A stretch of 64,000 nucleotides of DNA from Paragemmobacter amnigenus. Lineage in GTDB: Bacteria > Pseudomonadota > Alphaproteobacteria > Rhodobacterales > Rhodobacteraceae. The position numbers and the translations under genes were made by a program. The stretch spans positions 310,001 through 374,000 of the forward strand of contig NZ_JAAATX020000001.1 of assembly GCF_009908265.2 (NCBI RefSeq), given 5' to 3'. Of the stretch, positions 1 to 9,988 are shown one piece after another (position 1 is the stretch's first letter; each line of letters opens with the position of its first letter). The notes under the pieces are model-generated. The model did no database searches and had not been told where the DNA came from. It was given only the letters and a program-made list of their open reading frames with translations.

Positions 1-2560
1 CCATCCGCTGGAATTCCAGACGCTGGGCCAATGGGGCGCATCGGGGGGCGGGCTGGGGCCGGTGGAAACCACCATGCTCATCGCGCTGCCGGAAATCGAC
101 GGGGCGACCAACCCCACCGTTTTCGCCGGACGCCACGACCTGAACGGCTGCGCGGGCTGCAAGATGAACTGCAAGGCCGCGAGTGAACAGGCCATCACCA
201 CCCGCGCCATGGCCCCCTGCTTTGAACGGATCGACGCGCTGGCCGACAAGACCGCCCGCCTCGCCGCCCTGCGCCGGTCGCAGGTGGCCGAACGCAAGGT
301 GGCCGTGGTCCTTTACGGCTTCCCCCCGAACGCCGGTGCCGCTGGCACCGCCGCCTACCTTGGCGTCTTCGAAAGCCTCTTCAACACGCTGCACGCCATG
401 GCCGCCGAAGGCTATGACCTCACACCCCCCGACACGCTGGACGACCTGCGCGAGGCGGTGATGGGCGGCTCGGCCCGCATCTATGGCCAGCCCGCCAATG
501 TCCACACCATCATCCCCGCCGCCGAAGTGGTCGCGAAAACCCGCTGGCTGTCGGATGTCGAACGCGTCTGGGGCCCCGCCCCGGGGCGCATCCAGACCGA
601 CGGGCGCGGCGTCATGGTCCTTGGCGCGCAATTCGGCAAGGTCTTCGTCGGCCTGCAACCGGTGTTCGGCTACGAGGGCGACCCGATGCGCCTTCTGTTC
701 GAAAAGGGCTTCGCGCCGACCCATGCGATGATGACCTTCTACCGCTGGCTGCGCGACGATTTCGGCGCGGATGTGCTCCTCCATTTCGGGATGCACGGCG
801 CGCTGGAATTCCTGCCGGGCAAGCAGGCGGGCGTGTCGGAAACCTGCTGGCCCGACCGGCTGATCGGCAACATGCCGAACGTCTATCTCTACGCTTCCAA
901 CAACCCGTCCGAGGCGACGCTGGCCAAGCGCCGGTCGAACGCGGTGACGATCACCCACCTGACCCCGCCCTTGGCGCAATCCGGCCTCTACAAGGGGTTG
1001 CAGGACCTGAAAGACTCCCTCTCGCGCTGGCGCGCCGCCGCCGATGACGCGCCGGATCGCGCGGATCTGTGGGAGCTGATCGTGGAACAGGCCCGCACCG
1101 TGGACCTTGATGCGACAGACCCTGCCCAACTCTGGGTGAAACTGCTTGAAACCGAAGGCGCGCTGATCCCCGACGGCCTCCACGTCCTTGGCCGCCCGAT
1201 GGGGCCGCAAGAACGCCGCGACTACATCGACCTGATCGGCGCGACGGGGGCCGAGGCCGAGGCGCTGGATGCCAAGCTGCAGGCCCAGACCGAAATCCCC
1301 GCCATCCTGCGCGCCCTTGGTGGCCATTTCACCAGCCCCGTTCCGGGCGGCGACCTGATCCGCTCCACCGACATCCTGCCCACGGGCCGCAACATCCACG
1401 CCTTCGACCCGTTCCGGATGCCCACCGCCTTCGCCCTGAAGGACGGGGCGCAACAGGCCCAGCGTCTGCTGGACACCCACCCCACCCTGCCGCGCACCGT
1501 GGCCCTCGTCCTCTGGGGATCGGACAATATCAAATCCGACGGCGGCCCGCTGTCCCAAGCCCTTGCCCTGATGGGCGCAAAGCCGCGCTTTGACCATTAC
1601 GGCCGCCTCTGCGGCGCGGACCTGATCCCGCTGTCGGAACTGGGCCGTCCGCGCATCGACGTGGTGATGACGCTCTCGGGCATCTTCCGCGACCTGCTGC
1701 CCTTGCAAACCCGCATGCTGGCCGAGGCCGCATGGAAGGCCGCCGTGGCCGAGGAACCGCTGTCGCAGAACTTCATCCGCGCCCATGCGCTGGCCTATGC
1801 CGACGAGATGGGCGTCGACATGGAAACCGCCGCTCTGCGCGTCTTTTCCAATGCCGAAGGGGCCTATGGGTCCAACGTCAACATCATGGTTGGCAGCAGC
1901 GCCTTCGGCGAGGAAGACGAACTGGCCGATGCCTACGAGAACCGCAAGTCCTTTGCCTATGGCAGGAACGGCAAGCCCGTGCAGAACGCCGCGCTCCTGC
2001 AAAAGACGCTGCGCGACGTGGACCTCGCCTATCAGAACCTTGAATCCGTCGAACTGGGCGTCACCACGGTGGACCAGTATTTCGACACGCTGGGCGGCAT
2101 CGCCCGCGCGGTCAAACGCGCGCGCGGCGGGCAGGAAACCCCCGTCTATATCGGCGACCAGACGCGCGGCGGCGGCACCGTCCGCACGCTGAAGGACCAG
2201 ATCGCGCTGGAAACCCGCTCGCGCAGCCTGAACCCCAAATATTTCGAAGGCCTCCTGCGCCACGGCGCCGAAGGCGTGCGCCAGATCGAGGCGCAGGTCT
2301 CCAACACCTTCGGCTGGTCCGCCACGACCGCGCAGGTCGACCCTTGGGTCTATCAGCGCCTGTCGGAAACCTTCGTGCTGGACGAGGCGATGCGCCGCCG
2401 TCTGGCCGCCCTCAACCCCGAAGCCTCCTCCCGCATGGCCCAGCGCCTGCTGGAGGCGTCGGACCGCAACTACTGGCAACCCGATGCCGACACGCTCGCC
2501 GCGCTGCAACGCGCCGCGGACGAGCTCGAGGATCGACTGGAAGGGATCGCGGCGGAATGA
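1..2560 (+). CDS. bchH: Magnesium-protoporphyrin chelatase subunit H (5' end outside window)
   Basis: Large, porphyrin-binding subunit of the ATP-dependent Mg-chelatase, which with BchI and BchD inserts Mg2+ into protoporphyrin IX at the branch to bacteriochlorophyll. The reading frame is already open at base 2, so the gene starts upstream; about 853 C-terminal residues of a family that is usually near 1,190 are present. The CobN/BchH block FGMHGALEFLPGKQ, the cysteine-bearing NGCAGCKMNC segment and the EGAYGSNVN block support the call. It is the first of a co-directional run with bchL and bchM; the 100-bp spacer to bchL holds an interspersed repeat. The GTG at 62 is only an internal codon, not the start. 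Confidence 0.96.
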   Translation, partial: HPLEFQTLGQWGASGGGLGPVETTMLIALPEIDGATNPTVFAGRHDLNGCAGCKMNCKAASEQAITTRAMAPCFERIDALADKTARLAALRRSQVAERKVAVVLYGFPPNAGAAGTAAYLGVFESLFNTLHAMAAEGYDLTPPDTLDDLREAVMGGSARIYGQPANVHTIIPAAEVVAKTRWLSDVERVWGPAPGRIQTDGRGVMVLGAQFGKVFVGLQPVFGYEGDPMRLLFEKGFAPTHAMMTFYRWLRDDFGADVLLHFGMHGALEFLPGKQAGVSETCWPDRLIGNMPNVYLYASNNPSEATLAKRRSNAVTITHLTPPLAQSGLYKGLQDLKDSLSRWRAAADDAPDRADLWELIVEQARTVDLDATDPAQLWVKLLETEGALIPDGLHVLGRPMGPQERRDYIDLIGATGAEAEALDAKLQAQTEIPAILRALGGHFTSPVPGGDLIRSTDILPTGRNIHAFDPFRMPTAFALKDGAQQAQRLLDTHPTLPRTVALVLWGSDNIKSDGGPLSQALALMGAKPRFDHYGRLCGADLIPLSELGRPRIDVVMTLSGIFRDLLPLQTRMLAEAAWKAAVAEEPLSQNFIRAHALAYADEMGVDMETAALRVFSNAEGAYGSNVNIMVGSSAFGEEDELADAYENRKSFAYGRNGKPVQNAALLQKTLRDVDLAYQNLESVELGVTTVDQYFDTLGGIARAVKRARGGQETPVYIGDQTRGGGTVRTLKDQIALETRSRSLNPKYFEGLLRHGAEGVRQIEAQVSNTFGWSATTAQVDPWVYQRLSETFVLDEAMRRRLAALNPEASSRMAQRLLEASDRNYWQPDADTLAALQRAADELEDRLEGIAAE

Positions 2561-2590
2561 CCGGACGCATCGCCCTTCACCACTGCCGGA

Positions 2591-2637
2591 GCGGGGGCCA
2601 GCCCCCGCACCCCCGGGGTATTTTCCCCGAGATGAAG
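2591..2637 (+). repeat. Interspersed G/C-rich repeat, copy 1
   Basis: Copy of a family seen six times in this window. It consists of a short hairpin (GGGGGCCAGCCCCC), a CCCCCGGGG stretch, TATTTT and a GAGATGAAG tail. Its first 33 bases match the copy at 57270 exactly. It lies inside the bchH-bchL spacer, so it is transcribed within an operon rather than marking its end. Similar elements are, from memory, common between genes in Rhodobacteraceae. Confidence 0.75.
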
Positions 2638-2657
2638 ACCATTTCGAAAGGAAATGA

Positions 2658-3563
<906 letters not shown>

Positions 3564-3565
3564 GA

Positions 3566-4234
3566 ATGCAGGACTATTCCGCCACGCTCTCCCGCGTCGA
3601 ACACTACTTCGACCGCAGCGCCACCAAGGTGTGGGAGCGCCTGACCTCTGACGCCCCCGTCAGCCGCATCCGCCAGACCGTCCGCGAAGGCCGCGACCGG
3701 ATGCGCGCGATCATGCTGTCGCGCCTGCCCGCCGATCTGCGCGGCGCCCGCGTGCTGGATGCCGGTTGCGGCACGGGACTGATGACGGCAGAGCTTGCCG
3801 CGCGCGGGGCCGAGGTCGTGGCGGTGGACATCTCGCCCCAGCTCATCGGCATCGCCGAGGCGCGGCTGACCGACGACCTGCGCCCGCGCGTGACCTTCGC
3901 CGCCGGTGACATGACCTGCACGAGCCACGGGCGCTTTGATTACGTCATGGCGATGGACAGCCTGATCTATTACCGCACGCCCGACATCGCGGCCGCCCTG
4001 CGGAAACTGGCCGACCGCACCCGCGGCCACATCACCTTTACCGTGGCCCCGCGCACGCCCTTCCTGATGACCTTCTTCACCATCGGCAAGGCCTTTCCGC
4101 GCGCCGACCGCTCGCCCGTGATGATCCCGCAGGACTGGCGCGCGATCGACCGTCACACCGGCGGCGGCGTGGCGCGCGTCGAACGCGTCAGCCGCGGGTT
4201 CTACATCTCGGAATGTCTGGAGTTCCGGCCATGA
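3566..4234 (+). CDS. bchM: Magnesium protoporphyrin IX methyltransferase
   Basis: Transfers a methyl group from S-adenosylmethionine to the ring-C propionate of Mg-protoporphyrin IX, making the substrate of the cyclase AcsF encoded 4 kb downstream. It has 222 residues, a normal length. The SAM-binding motif [10 protein letters not shown] is at residues 63-71, followed by AVDIS (motif II) and the GDM segment. It starts two bases after bchL and its stop codon overlaps the likely ATG of lhaA in ATGA, so the three genes are probably translationally coupled. Confidence 0.95.
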   Translation: MQDYSATLSRVEHYFDRSATKVWERLTSDAPVSRIRQTVREGRDRMRAIMLSRLPADLRGARVLDAGCGTGLMTAELAARGAEVVAVDISPQLIGIAEARLTDDLRPRVTFAAGDMTCTSHGRFDYVMAMDSLIYYRTPDIAAALRKLADRTRGHITFTVAPRTPFLMTFFTIGKAFPRADRSPVMIPQDWRAIDRHTGGGVARVERVSRGFYISECLEFRP

Positions 4235-5676
4235 TCCTCCGGAGGAAGGACCTGCAGAAATTCTCTGCCGCCTGGCTGCCCTTCGCGGACGCGGCCTCGG
4301 ACGGCCTGCCTCTGGCGCAACTCTTGCGCCTGTCGCTGTTCCAGGTGTCGGTCGGCATGGCGCAGGTGCTGCTTCTGGGCACGCTGAACCGCGTGATGAT
4401 CGTGGAGCTTTCGGTCCCCGCCATGATCGTGGCGGCCATGATCGCCATCCCCGTCCTCGTCGCGCCCTTCCGCGCGCTTCTGGGGCACCGCTCCGACACC
4501 CACCGCTCCGCGCTGGGATGGAAGCGGGTGCCTTACCTCTGGTTCGGCTCGCTCTGGCAGATGGGCGGGCTTGCCGTCATGCCCTTCGCGCTGCTGGTCC
4601 TGTCCGGCGACCGGACCTTCGAGGTGCCCTATGCGGGCGAAATCCTTGCCGCCGTCGCCTTCCTGATGACGGGCCTCGGGATGCACATGACCCAGACGGC
4701 GGGCCTCGCGCTGGCCTCGGACCGCGCCACGGACGAAACGCGTCCGCGCGTCGTGGCGCTCCTGTACGTGGCGAACCTGCTGGGCATGGGCATCTCGGCC
4801 CTGACCATCGGCTGGCTCTTGCAGAACTTCGATCCGCTGACGCTGGTCAAGGTCGTGCAAGGCTGCGGGCTTGCCACGCTGGTGCTGAACCTGATCGCGC
4901 TGTGGAAGCAGGAGCGTTTCCGCCCGATGACCAAGGCCGAACGCGAGGAACCGCGCCCCCGCTTTGCCGACGCATGGGCCGACCTCATGGCGGGCGGCAC
5001 GGCGGGGCGGCTCTTGGTCGTGGTGGTGCTGGGCACGCTGGGATTCGCCATGCAGGACGTGCTGCTGGAACCCTATGGCGGCGAGATCCTGGGCCTTTCC
5101 GTCTCGCAGACCACCTTCCTGACGGCACTGTCGGCGCTGGGGGCCCTGACGGGGTTCATCCTGTCGGCCCGCTGGCTGGCGCGCGGGACCGATCCCTTCC
5201 GCCTTGCCGCGCGCGGCATCCTTGCGGGGATCGCGGCCTTCTCGGCGGTGATCTTCGCGGCCCCGCTCCACTCCACCGCGCTCTTCTTCGCAGGCGCGGG
5301 GCTGATCGGCTTCGGCGCGGGGCTGTTCGCCATCGCCACCCTGACCGTCGCCATGACCATGTCGGTGGGCGGGCTGGCAGGGGCGGGCATCGCGCTTGGC
5401 GCCTGGGGCGCGGCGCAGGCCACGGCACAGGGCCTTGCAATCCTTCTTGGTGGCACGCTGCGCGACGTGGTGGGCCATCTTGCATCATCCGGCGTCCTTG
5501 GCGCGGGTCTTTCGGACCCGTCCATGGGCTATTCCTTCGTCTACCACCTCGAAATCGGGCTGCTCTTCGCAACCCTTGCCGCACTCGGGCCTCTGGTCCG
5601 GCTGCGGCCACTTCCCGACCTGAACGACCAGACTTCCGGCGATGCGCGCCTGCGCCTTGCCGAATTCCCCACCTGA
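4231..5676 (+). CDS. lhaA: Light-harvesting 1 assembly protein LhaA (PucC family, BCD/MFS superfamily)
   Basis: Multi-spanning inner-membrane protein of the PucC/LhaA branch of the major facilitator superfamily, needed for assembly of the core antenna around the reaction centre. About twelve hydrophobic segments can be read along its 481 residues, with the family-typical [18 protein letters not shown] loop early on. I chose the ATG at 4231 because it overlaps the bchM stop (ATGA) and has GGAG eight bases upstream; an in-frame ATG at 4213 would add six residues. Its position between bchM and puhA separates it from pucC, which sits with pucBA. Confidence 0.93.
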   Translation: MILRRKDLQKFSAAWLPFADAASDGLPLAQLLRLSLFQVSVGMAQVLLLGTLNRVMIVELSVPAMIVAAMIAIPVLVAPFRALLGHRSDTHRSALGWKRVPYLWFGSLWQMGGLAVMPFALLVLSGDRTFEVPYAGEILAAVAFLMTGLGMHMTQTAGLALASDRATDETRPRVVALLYVANLLGMGISALTIGWLLQNFDPLTLVKVVQGCGLATLVLNLIALWKQERFRPMTKAEREEPRPRFADAWADLMAGGTAGRLLVVVVLGTLGFAMQDVLLEPYGGEILGLSVSQTTFLTALSALGALTGFILSARWLARGTDPFRLAARGILAGIAAFSAVIFAAPLHSTALFFAGAGLIGFGAGLFAIATLTVAMTMSVGGLAGAGIALGAWGAAQATAQGLAILLGGTLRDVVGHLASSGVLGAGLSDPSMGYSFVYHLEIGLLFATLAALGPLVRLRPLPDLNDQTSGDARLRLAEFPT

Positions 5677-5693
5677 CCCCGGAGGACCATCAC

Positions 5694-6464
5694 ATGGTAG
5701 GTGTCAACTTCTTTGGAAACTTCGATCTCGCCAGCCTTTCCATCTGGCTCTTCTGGGGCTTCTTCGCCCTGCTGATCTTCTATCTGCAGACCGAGAACAT
5801 GCGCGAAGGATATCCGCTGGAACTCGAGGACGGCTCGCCCGCCCCGAACCAGGGCCCCTTCCCGGTTCCGAAACCCAAGACCTTCAAGCTGCCCCACGGC
5901 AAGGGCGACGTCACCGTCCCCTCCGCCGCGAACGAGGCCGCGCATCGCCGGTCCGACCTTGCCCTTGCGCGCACCGCCGTCTCCGAAGGCTTCCCCCATG
6001 CGCCCACCGGCAACCCGCTTGCCGATGGCGTCGGCCCCGCTTCGTGGGTGCCGCGGCGGGATGAGCCGGAACTGGACGGTCACGGCCATGCCAAGATCGT
6101 CCCCATGGGTCAGGCCAAGGGCTTTGTCGTCAGCGCCGGTCGCGACCCGCGCGGTCTGCCGGTGCAGGCTGCCGATCTGGAAGTCGTGGGCCGCGTCAGC
6201 GACATGTGGGTCGACGCGCCCGAACAGCTTGTCCGCTATCTGGAGATCGAACTGAACTCCGGCGGCAAGCGTCTGGTGCCAATGACGCTCGCGCGCATCT
6301 GGCCGGACCGTGTCCGCGTCCGCGCCATCGCCTCGGACAGCTTCGCGGGCATCCCGCAGACCAAATCCCTGACCACCGTCACCAAGCTCGAGGAAGACAA
6401 GATCTCGGGCTACGTGGCCGGTGGCTGGATGTACGACGCCGACAAGCGCAAGCACGGCTTCTGA
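5694..6464 (+). CDS. puhA: Photosynthetic reaction centre H subunit
   Basis: Caps the cytoplasmic side of the L-M core and shapes the proton path to quinone QB. It has 256 residues with one N-terminal transmembrane helix (about residues 11-30, [13 protein letters not shown]) followed by the characteristic [12 protein letters not shown] and a large soluble domain. A strong GGAGGA lies before the ATG. The gene heads the puhABC-orf-acsF-puhE run. A stable hairpin at 6473-6498 separates it from puhB, which fits the higher need for this structural subunit than for assembly factors. Confidence 0.97.
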   Translation: MVGVNFFGNFDLASLSIWLFWGFFALLIFYLQTENMREGYPLELEDGSPAPNQGPFPVPKPKTFKLPHGKGDVTVPSAANEAAHRRSDLALARTAVSEGFPHAPTGNPLADGVGPASWVPRRDEPELDGHGHAKIVPMGQAKGFVVSAGRDPRGLPVQAADLEVVGRVSDMWVDAPEQLVRYLEIELNSGGKRLVPMTLARIWPDRVRVRAIASDSFAGIPQTKSLTTVTKLEEDKISGYVAGGWMYDADKRKHGF

Positions 6465-6472
6465 CGCAAAGG

Positions 6473-6498
6473 GGGGCGGCCTGCGCCCGGGCCGCCCC
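6473..6498 (+). terminator. Hairpin in the puhA-puhB spacer (attenuator or mRNA-stabilising stem)
   Basis: Nine-base-pair stem GGGGCGGCC / GGCCGCCCC with an 8-base loop, directly downstream of the puhA stop and followed only by GTCTTA rather than a T-run. It is therefore more likely to protect the puhA 3' end or cause partial termination than to stop transcription fully. Confidence 0.5.
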
Positions 6499-6529
6499 GT
6501 CTTACCCCAAGCTCGAAAGGGTCTGAACG

Positions 6530-7168
6530 ATGTCAGACCATGATGATTTCGCCTTCGACGTGGCGCCCGGGATTCCCGCGCCGCTCCCCAAGGGGGAAGA
6601 GGTCCTCTGGCAGGGCCGCCCCGATACCTCCGCCCTCGCCCGCGAGGCATTCAAGATCCGCTGGATCGCCGGATACATGGGCCTTCTGGTCCTGTGGAAG
6701 GCGGGCATGGGCCTTGCCGACGGGGGGGTGATGATGGCCCTCCTGCGCGGCCTGCCCTATGTGGTCCTCGCCCTTGCCGCCGTCGCGGTGGTCTGGCTGC
6801 TCGCATGGGCACAGGCCCGCGCGACCGTCTATACCGTCACCTCCGCCCGTGTCCTGATGAAGATCGGCGCGGCGCTGTCGGTGACCTACAACATCCCCTT
6901 CGCACAGGTTGCCACCGCCCGTCTGGACCTCAAACCCGGCGGCACAGGCACCATCGCGCTGGAAACGCTGGGCGACACGCGCCTTGCCGTCATGGCGCTC
7001 TGGCCGCATCTGCGCCCGGGGCGGATGAAGAAGACCGAACCCGCGCTGCGCTGCATCCCCGATGCCGAACGCGTCGCGCGCCTGCTGGCCGAGGCCGCCG
7101 AGGCCCGCCTTGCCATGCCCGTCATCACCCGCGCCGATGCGATGGGTGACGCCGTGGCCGCCGAGTGA
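6530..7168 (+). CDS. puhB: Photosynthetic complex assembly protein PuhB
   Basis: Membrane protein needed for reaction-centre assembly in Rhodobacter. It has 212 residues with two or three hydrophobic segments (about residues 45-65 and 75-95) followed by a bacterial PH-like soluble part; the early EEVLWQGRPD motif is typical of bPH domains. The stop codon overlaps a GTG at 7165, but the next gene more likely starts at 7180. Position and length match puhB of other phototrophic Rhodobacteraceae. Confidence 0.92.
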   Translation: MSDHDDFAFDVAPGIPAPLPKGEEVLWQGRPDTSALAREAFKIRWIAGYMGLLVLWKAGMGLADGGVMMALLRGLPYVVLALAAVAVVWLLAWAQARATVYTVTSARVLMKIGAALSVTYNIPFAQVATARLDLKPGGTGTIALETLGDTRLAVMALWPHLRPGRMKKTEPALRCIPDAERVARLLAEAAEARLAMPVITRADAMGDAVAAE

Positions 7169-7179
7169 AAGGGCTGATC

Positions 7180-7635
7180 ATGCAAACCCGTCAACCCGCC
7201 CTTCACAACCAGAAGTCCGAGATGATCCCCAACGCCCTCCTGCGCGCCATGTTCGCGCTGGCGGTGGTCACTCTCGCCATCACCACCGCAGCCGTCGTCT
7301 CGGGCCGTCCCACCGTGGGCCAGCCCAAACCGTCCGAAGTGGTGGCCTCCCGCGCGATCATCCTCGAGGGGCTGGACGCGCAGGCCGTCACCGTCCGCAA
7401 TCCGGACGGCACGCTGCTGGCCGACCTGCCGCATGGCGGCTTCATCACCGTGATCCAGAACGCCATGGCGCGCGAGCGTCTGACCCACCGGATCGAGGGC
7501 AATCCCCCGCTGAACATCGTCCGCTACGCCAATGGCCGTCTTGTCGCCGAAGACCCCGCCACCGGATGGAGCGCCGAGCTTTACGCCTTCGGCGGAGACA
7601 ACAAAGCCGCGTTTGAACGGCTGCTTGACCAATAA
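7180..7635 (+). CDS. puhC: Photosynthetic complex assembly protein PuhC
   Basis: Single-pass periplasm-facing assembly factor for the reaction centre-LH1 core. It has 151 residues with one N-terminal helix (about residues 20-42) and a soluble domain that contains the DLPHGGFI segment. I chose the ATG at 7180 because AAAGGG lies six bases upstream; the GTG at 7165, which overlaps the puhB stop, would add five residues. It sits between puhB and the 98-residue protein that precedes acsF. Confidence 0.9.
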   Translation: MQTRQPALHNQKSEMIPNALLRAMFALAVVTLAITTAAVVSGRPTVGQPKPSEVVASRAIILEGLDAQAVTVRNPDGTLLADLPHGGFITVIQNAMARERLTHRIEGNPPLNIVRYANGRLVAEDPATGWSAELYAFGGDNKAAFERLLDQ

Positions 7636-7647
7636 GGGAACCGAAAC

Positions 7648-7944
7648 ATGGGACTTCTGACCAAGGAAAAGGAACTGGTGCCCTGCACCGTCGAAGTAAG
7701 TCATCGCTTCGAAAGCCTGCACGCCCACGTGCGTTTCAACAACGGCGCCGTGGTCCATCCCGGCGATGAAGTCCTCGTCCACGGCGCGCCTGTCATGGCC
7801 GCCTATGGCGAGGTCATCATCGAGGACCGCACCGCCACGATCACCCGCGCAAGCTGGCTTGAACGCCAATGGACCCGCCTGACCGGCGATCTGGAATTCA
7901 TGGAGCTTTGCGAATTCTCCTTCTCCGAAGAGGTGACGCTGTGA
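7648..7944 (+). CDS. Small conserved protein of the puh-acsF operon, function unknown
   Basis: A 98-residue soluble protein without a signal peptide or membrane segment. Its short beta-rich pattern (VEVSHRFESLHAHVRF, then HPGDEVLVHG) suggests a small all-beta fold. Its stop codon overlaps the GTG start of acsF (GTGA), and a similar gene occupies this slot in other phototrophic Rhodobacteraceae. This context suggests a role near the oxygen-dependent cyclase or in reaction-centre assembly, but nothing in the sequence states a reaction. Confidence 0.85.
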   Translation: MGLLTKEKELVPCTVEVSHRFESLHAHVRFNNGAVVHPGDEVLVHGAPVMAAYGEVIIEDRTATITRASWLERQWTRLTGDLEFMELCEFSFSEEVTL

Positions 7945-9050
7945 ACGCGCATAACACCCCGCAGCACGACACCACCCACGGCGAGCTGCACGCCGAACTG
8001 TCCGACGCCTTTGACACCACCGCGATGGCGACCGAGACGACGCTTCTCAACCCGCGCTTCTACACCACCGATTTCGACGAGATGGACCGCATCGACGTCA
8101 CGCCGGTGCGCGCGGAATGGGACAAGCTGCTGGAACAGATGAAATCCGACCCCAACCGCGGCCATTTCAAGAAGAACGCCGACTGGGACGAGGTGGACTG
8201 GAAAGGGATGGACCCCGCGCTGCGCGCCGAATTCATCGACTTCCTCGTCTCCTCCTGCACCGCCGAATTCTCGGGCTGCGTGCTCTACAAGGAAATGAAG
8301 CGGCGCGGCACCAATGCCGACATCTGCGAGCTGTTCAGCTACATGTCGCGCGACGAGGCCCGCCACGCAGGCTTCATCAACGACGCCCTGCGCGAGGCCG
8401 GGGTGGCCGTCAACCTTGGCTTCCTGACCAAGGCCAAGAAATACACCTACTTCCGGCCCAAATTCATCTACTACGCCACCTACCTGTCGGAAAAGATCGG
8501 CTACGCCCGCTACATCACCATCTACCGCCACCTCGAGGCGCATCCCGAACAGCGCTTCCACCCGATCTTCAAGTGGTTCAAGGAATGGTGCAACGACGAG
8601 TTCAGCCATGGCGAGGCCTTCGCGCTCCTGATGCGGACCGACCCGAAGCTGACCCAGTCCTTCACCAACAAACTCTGGATCCGCTTCTTCCTGACGGCGG
8701 TCTATTCGACGATGTGGGTGCGTGACCATGCGCGGGTGGATTTCCACAATGCCCTTGGCGTGGACATCGACTGGTACGACCAGGAGGTCTACCGCAAGAC
8801 CTCGGCCATCGCGCGGCAGGTCTTTCCGGTGGAACTCGACATCGACCATCCCCGCTGGATCCCCGGCCTGCGCCGCATGGATCAGGCCATGCGCGACATG
8901 GACGCGGCCAAGCGGCGGGGCGGCATCGGCGGCTGGATCGCGCACAAGACGGCCACGGCCCGCGCGGCGCTGGCCTTCGCCGGTCTCTACCTGATCCCGG
9001 TCAAGCATCTGACGCCCCCTGCCGATGTCCGGCTGGAGCCGTCCTATTGA
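7941..9050 (+). CDS. acsF: Oxygen-dependent Mg-protoporphyrin IX monomethyl ester cyclase
   Basis: Di-iron oxygenase that forms the isocyclic E ring of the macrocycle using O2, acting directly after BchM. The iron-binding signatures are visible: FIDFLVSSCTAEFSG, then SRDEARHAGF and NDEFSHGEAF, giving the paired Glu and ExxH ligands of the AcsF fold. I start it at the GTG at 7941, which overlaps the previous stop and has GAAGAGG upstream, giving 369 residues. An upstream in-frame extension to 7869 would overlap the preceding gene. An oxygen-requiring cyclase fits aerobic phototrophy; whether anaerobic BchE also exists cannot be seen here. Confidence 0.95.
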   Translation: MNAHNTPQHDTTHGELHAELSDAFDTTAMATETTLLNPRFYTTDFDEMDRIDVTPVRAEWDKLLEQMKSDPNRGHFKKNADWDEVDWKGMDPALRAEFIDFLVSSCTAEFSGCVLYKEMKRRGTNADICELFSYMSRDEARHAGFINDALREAGVAVNLGFLTKAKKYTYFRPKFIYYATYLSEKIGYARYITIYRHLEAHPEQRFHPIFKWFKEWCNDEFSHGEAFALLMRTDPKLTQSFTNKLWIRFFLTAVYSTMWVRDHARVDFHNALGVDIDWYDQEVYRKTSAIARQVFPVELDIDHPRWIPGLRRMDQAMRDMDAAKRRGGIGGWIAHKTATARAALAFAGLYLIPVKHLTPPADVRLEPSY

Positions 9051-9149
9051 CCCCGAAACACGCATATCGCCGCGCAAGCGGTGGTTGCGGCGGCGGGATG
9101 GGCGCGTCCCACCGCCCGGCGCGGTCCCCCTTTACCCGGGGGGCCGCGC

Positions 9150-9977
9150 ATGAATAACCCGTGGATCGCGGCCGTTTCGGCGCTGTTCCTGTGGTGGTTT
9201 TCCACCGGCATCATCCTGTGGCGGGTCAAGCGCGCCGATCACGAGGGGCGCGATGCCCATCTGTGGTCGGTCATCCTTGGCCTGCCGCTGCTGGTGGGCG
9301 GCTTCGGCGCGCTGCGCCACACGCTGGACGACACCACCGCCACCGGCGCCTTCACCGCCTTCGTCGCGGCGCTGGCGATCTGGGGCTGGCTGGAACTGGC
9401 CTTCCTGTCGGGCATCGTCGCGGGCCCCAACACCCGCCCCTGCCCGCCCCACGCGCCGCTTTGGGAGCGTTTCATCCGCGCCTGCGGCACGATCCTGTGG
9501 CACGAACTGGCGCTGATGGGCACGCTCGGCGTCATCGCCGTCATCTCCGAAGGCGCGGCAAACCGCTTCGCCCTCTGGACCTTCGCCATCCTCTTCTTCG
9601 CGCGCATCTCGGCCAAGCTGAACCTCTTCTTCGGCGTGCCGCGCATCCACACCGAATTCCTGCCGCGCCCGCTGGCGCACCTGTCCAGCCACTTCCGCCG
9701 CGCGCCGATGAACGCCTTTTTCCCCGCCTCGGTCACCGCGCTGTCCTTCGCGGTGGCCTGCTGGCTGGAACGGCTGCACACCGCCACGACCGAAGGCCAG
9801 ACCATCGGCTTCACCCTGCTCACCGCCCTGACCGCGCTCGCGCTCTTGGAACACTGGTTCATGGTGGTCCCGCTTCCCGACCAGAAACTCTGGCGCTGGA
9901 TGCTTCCCGCGCCCCGACCCGAAACCACACCATCCAGACAATCGGGCATCGCAAGACCCGATCTTCCCCGACAGTGA
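9150..9977 (+). CDS. puhE: Photosynthetic complex assembly protein PuhE (DUF3623)
   Basis: Polytopic membrane protein of 275 residues with about six or seven hydrophobic segments, beginning [19 protein letters not shown]. The family follows acsF in Rhodobacteraceae and affects levels of photosynthetic complexes. The cytoplasmic loop [17 protein letters not shown] is typical of the family. The frame stays open upstream to 9081, but the ATG at 9150, close behind a GGGGGG stretch, fits family starts. hemA follows after 11 bases. Confidence 0.9.
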   Translation: MNNPWIAAVSALFLWWFSTGIILWRVKRADHEGRDAHLWSVILGLPLLVGGFGALRHTLDDTTATGAFTAFVAALAIWGWLELAFLSGIVAGPNTRPCPPHAPLWERFIRACGTILWHELALMGTLGVIAVISEGAANRFALWTFAILFFARISAKLNLFFGVPRIHTEFLPRPLAHLSSHFRRAPMNAFFPASVTALSFAVACWLERLHTATTEGQTIGFTLLTALTALALLEHWFMVVPLPDQKLWRWMLPAPRPETTPSRQSGIARPDLPRQ

Positions 9978-9988
9978 GGAACCACCAC

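Noticed and set aside
62-64. GTG at 62 as the start of bchH
   Set aside because: The frame is open to the window edge and encodes conserved BchH sequence before it; the gene is cut by the window.
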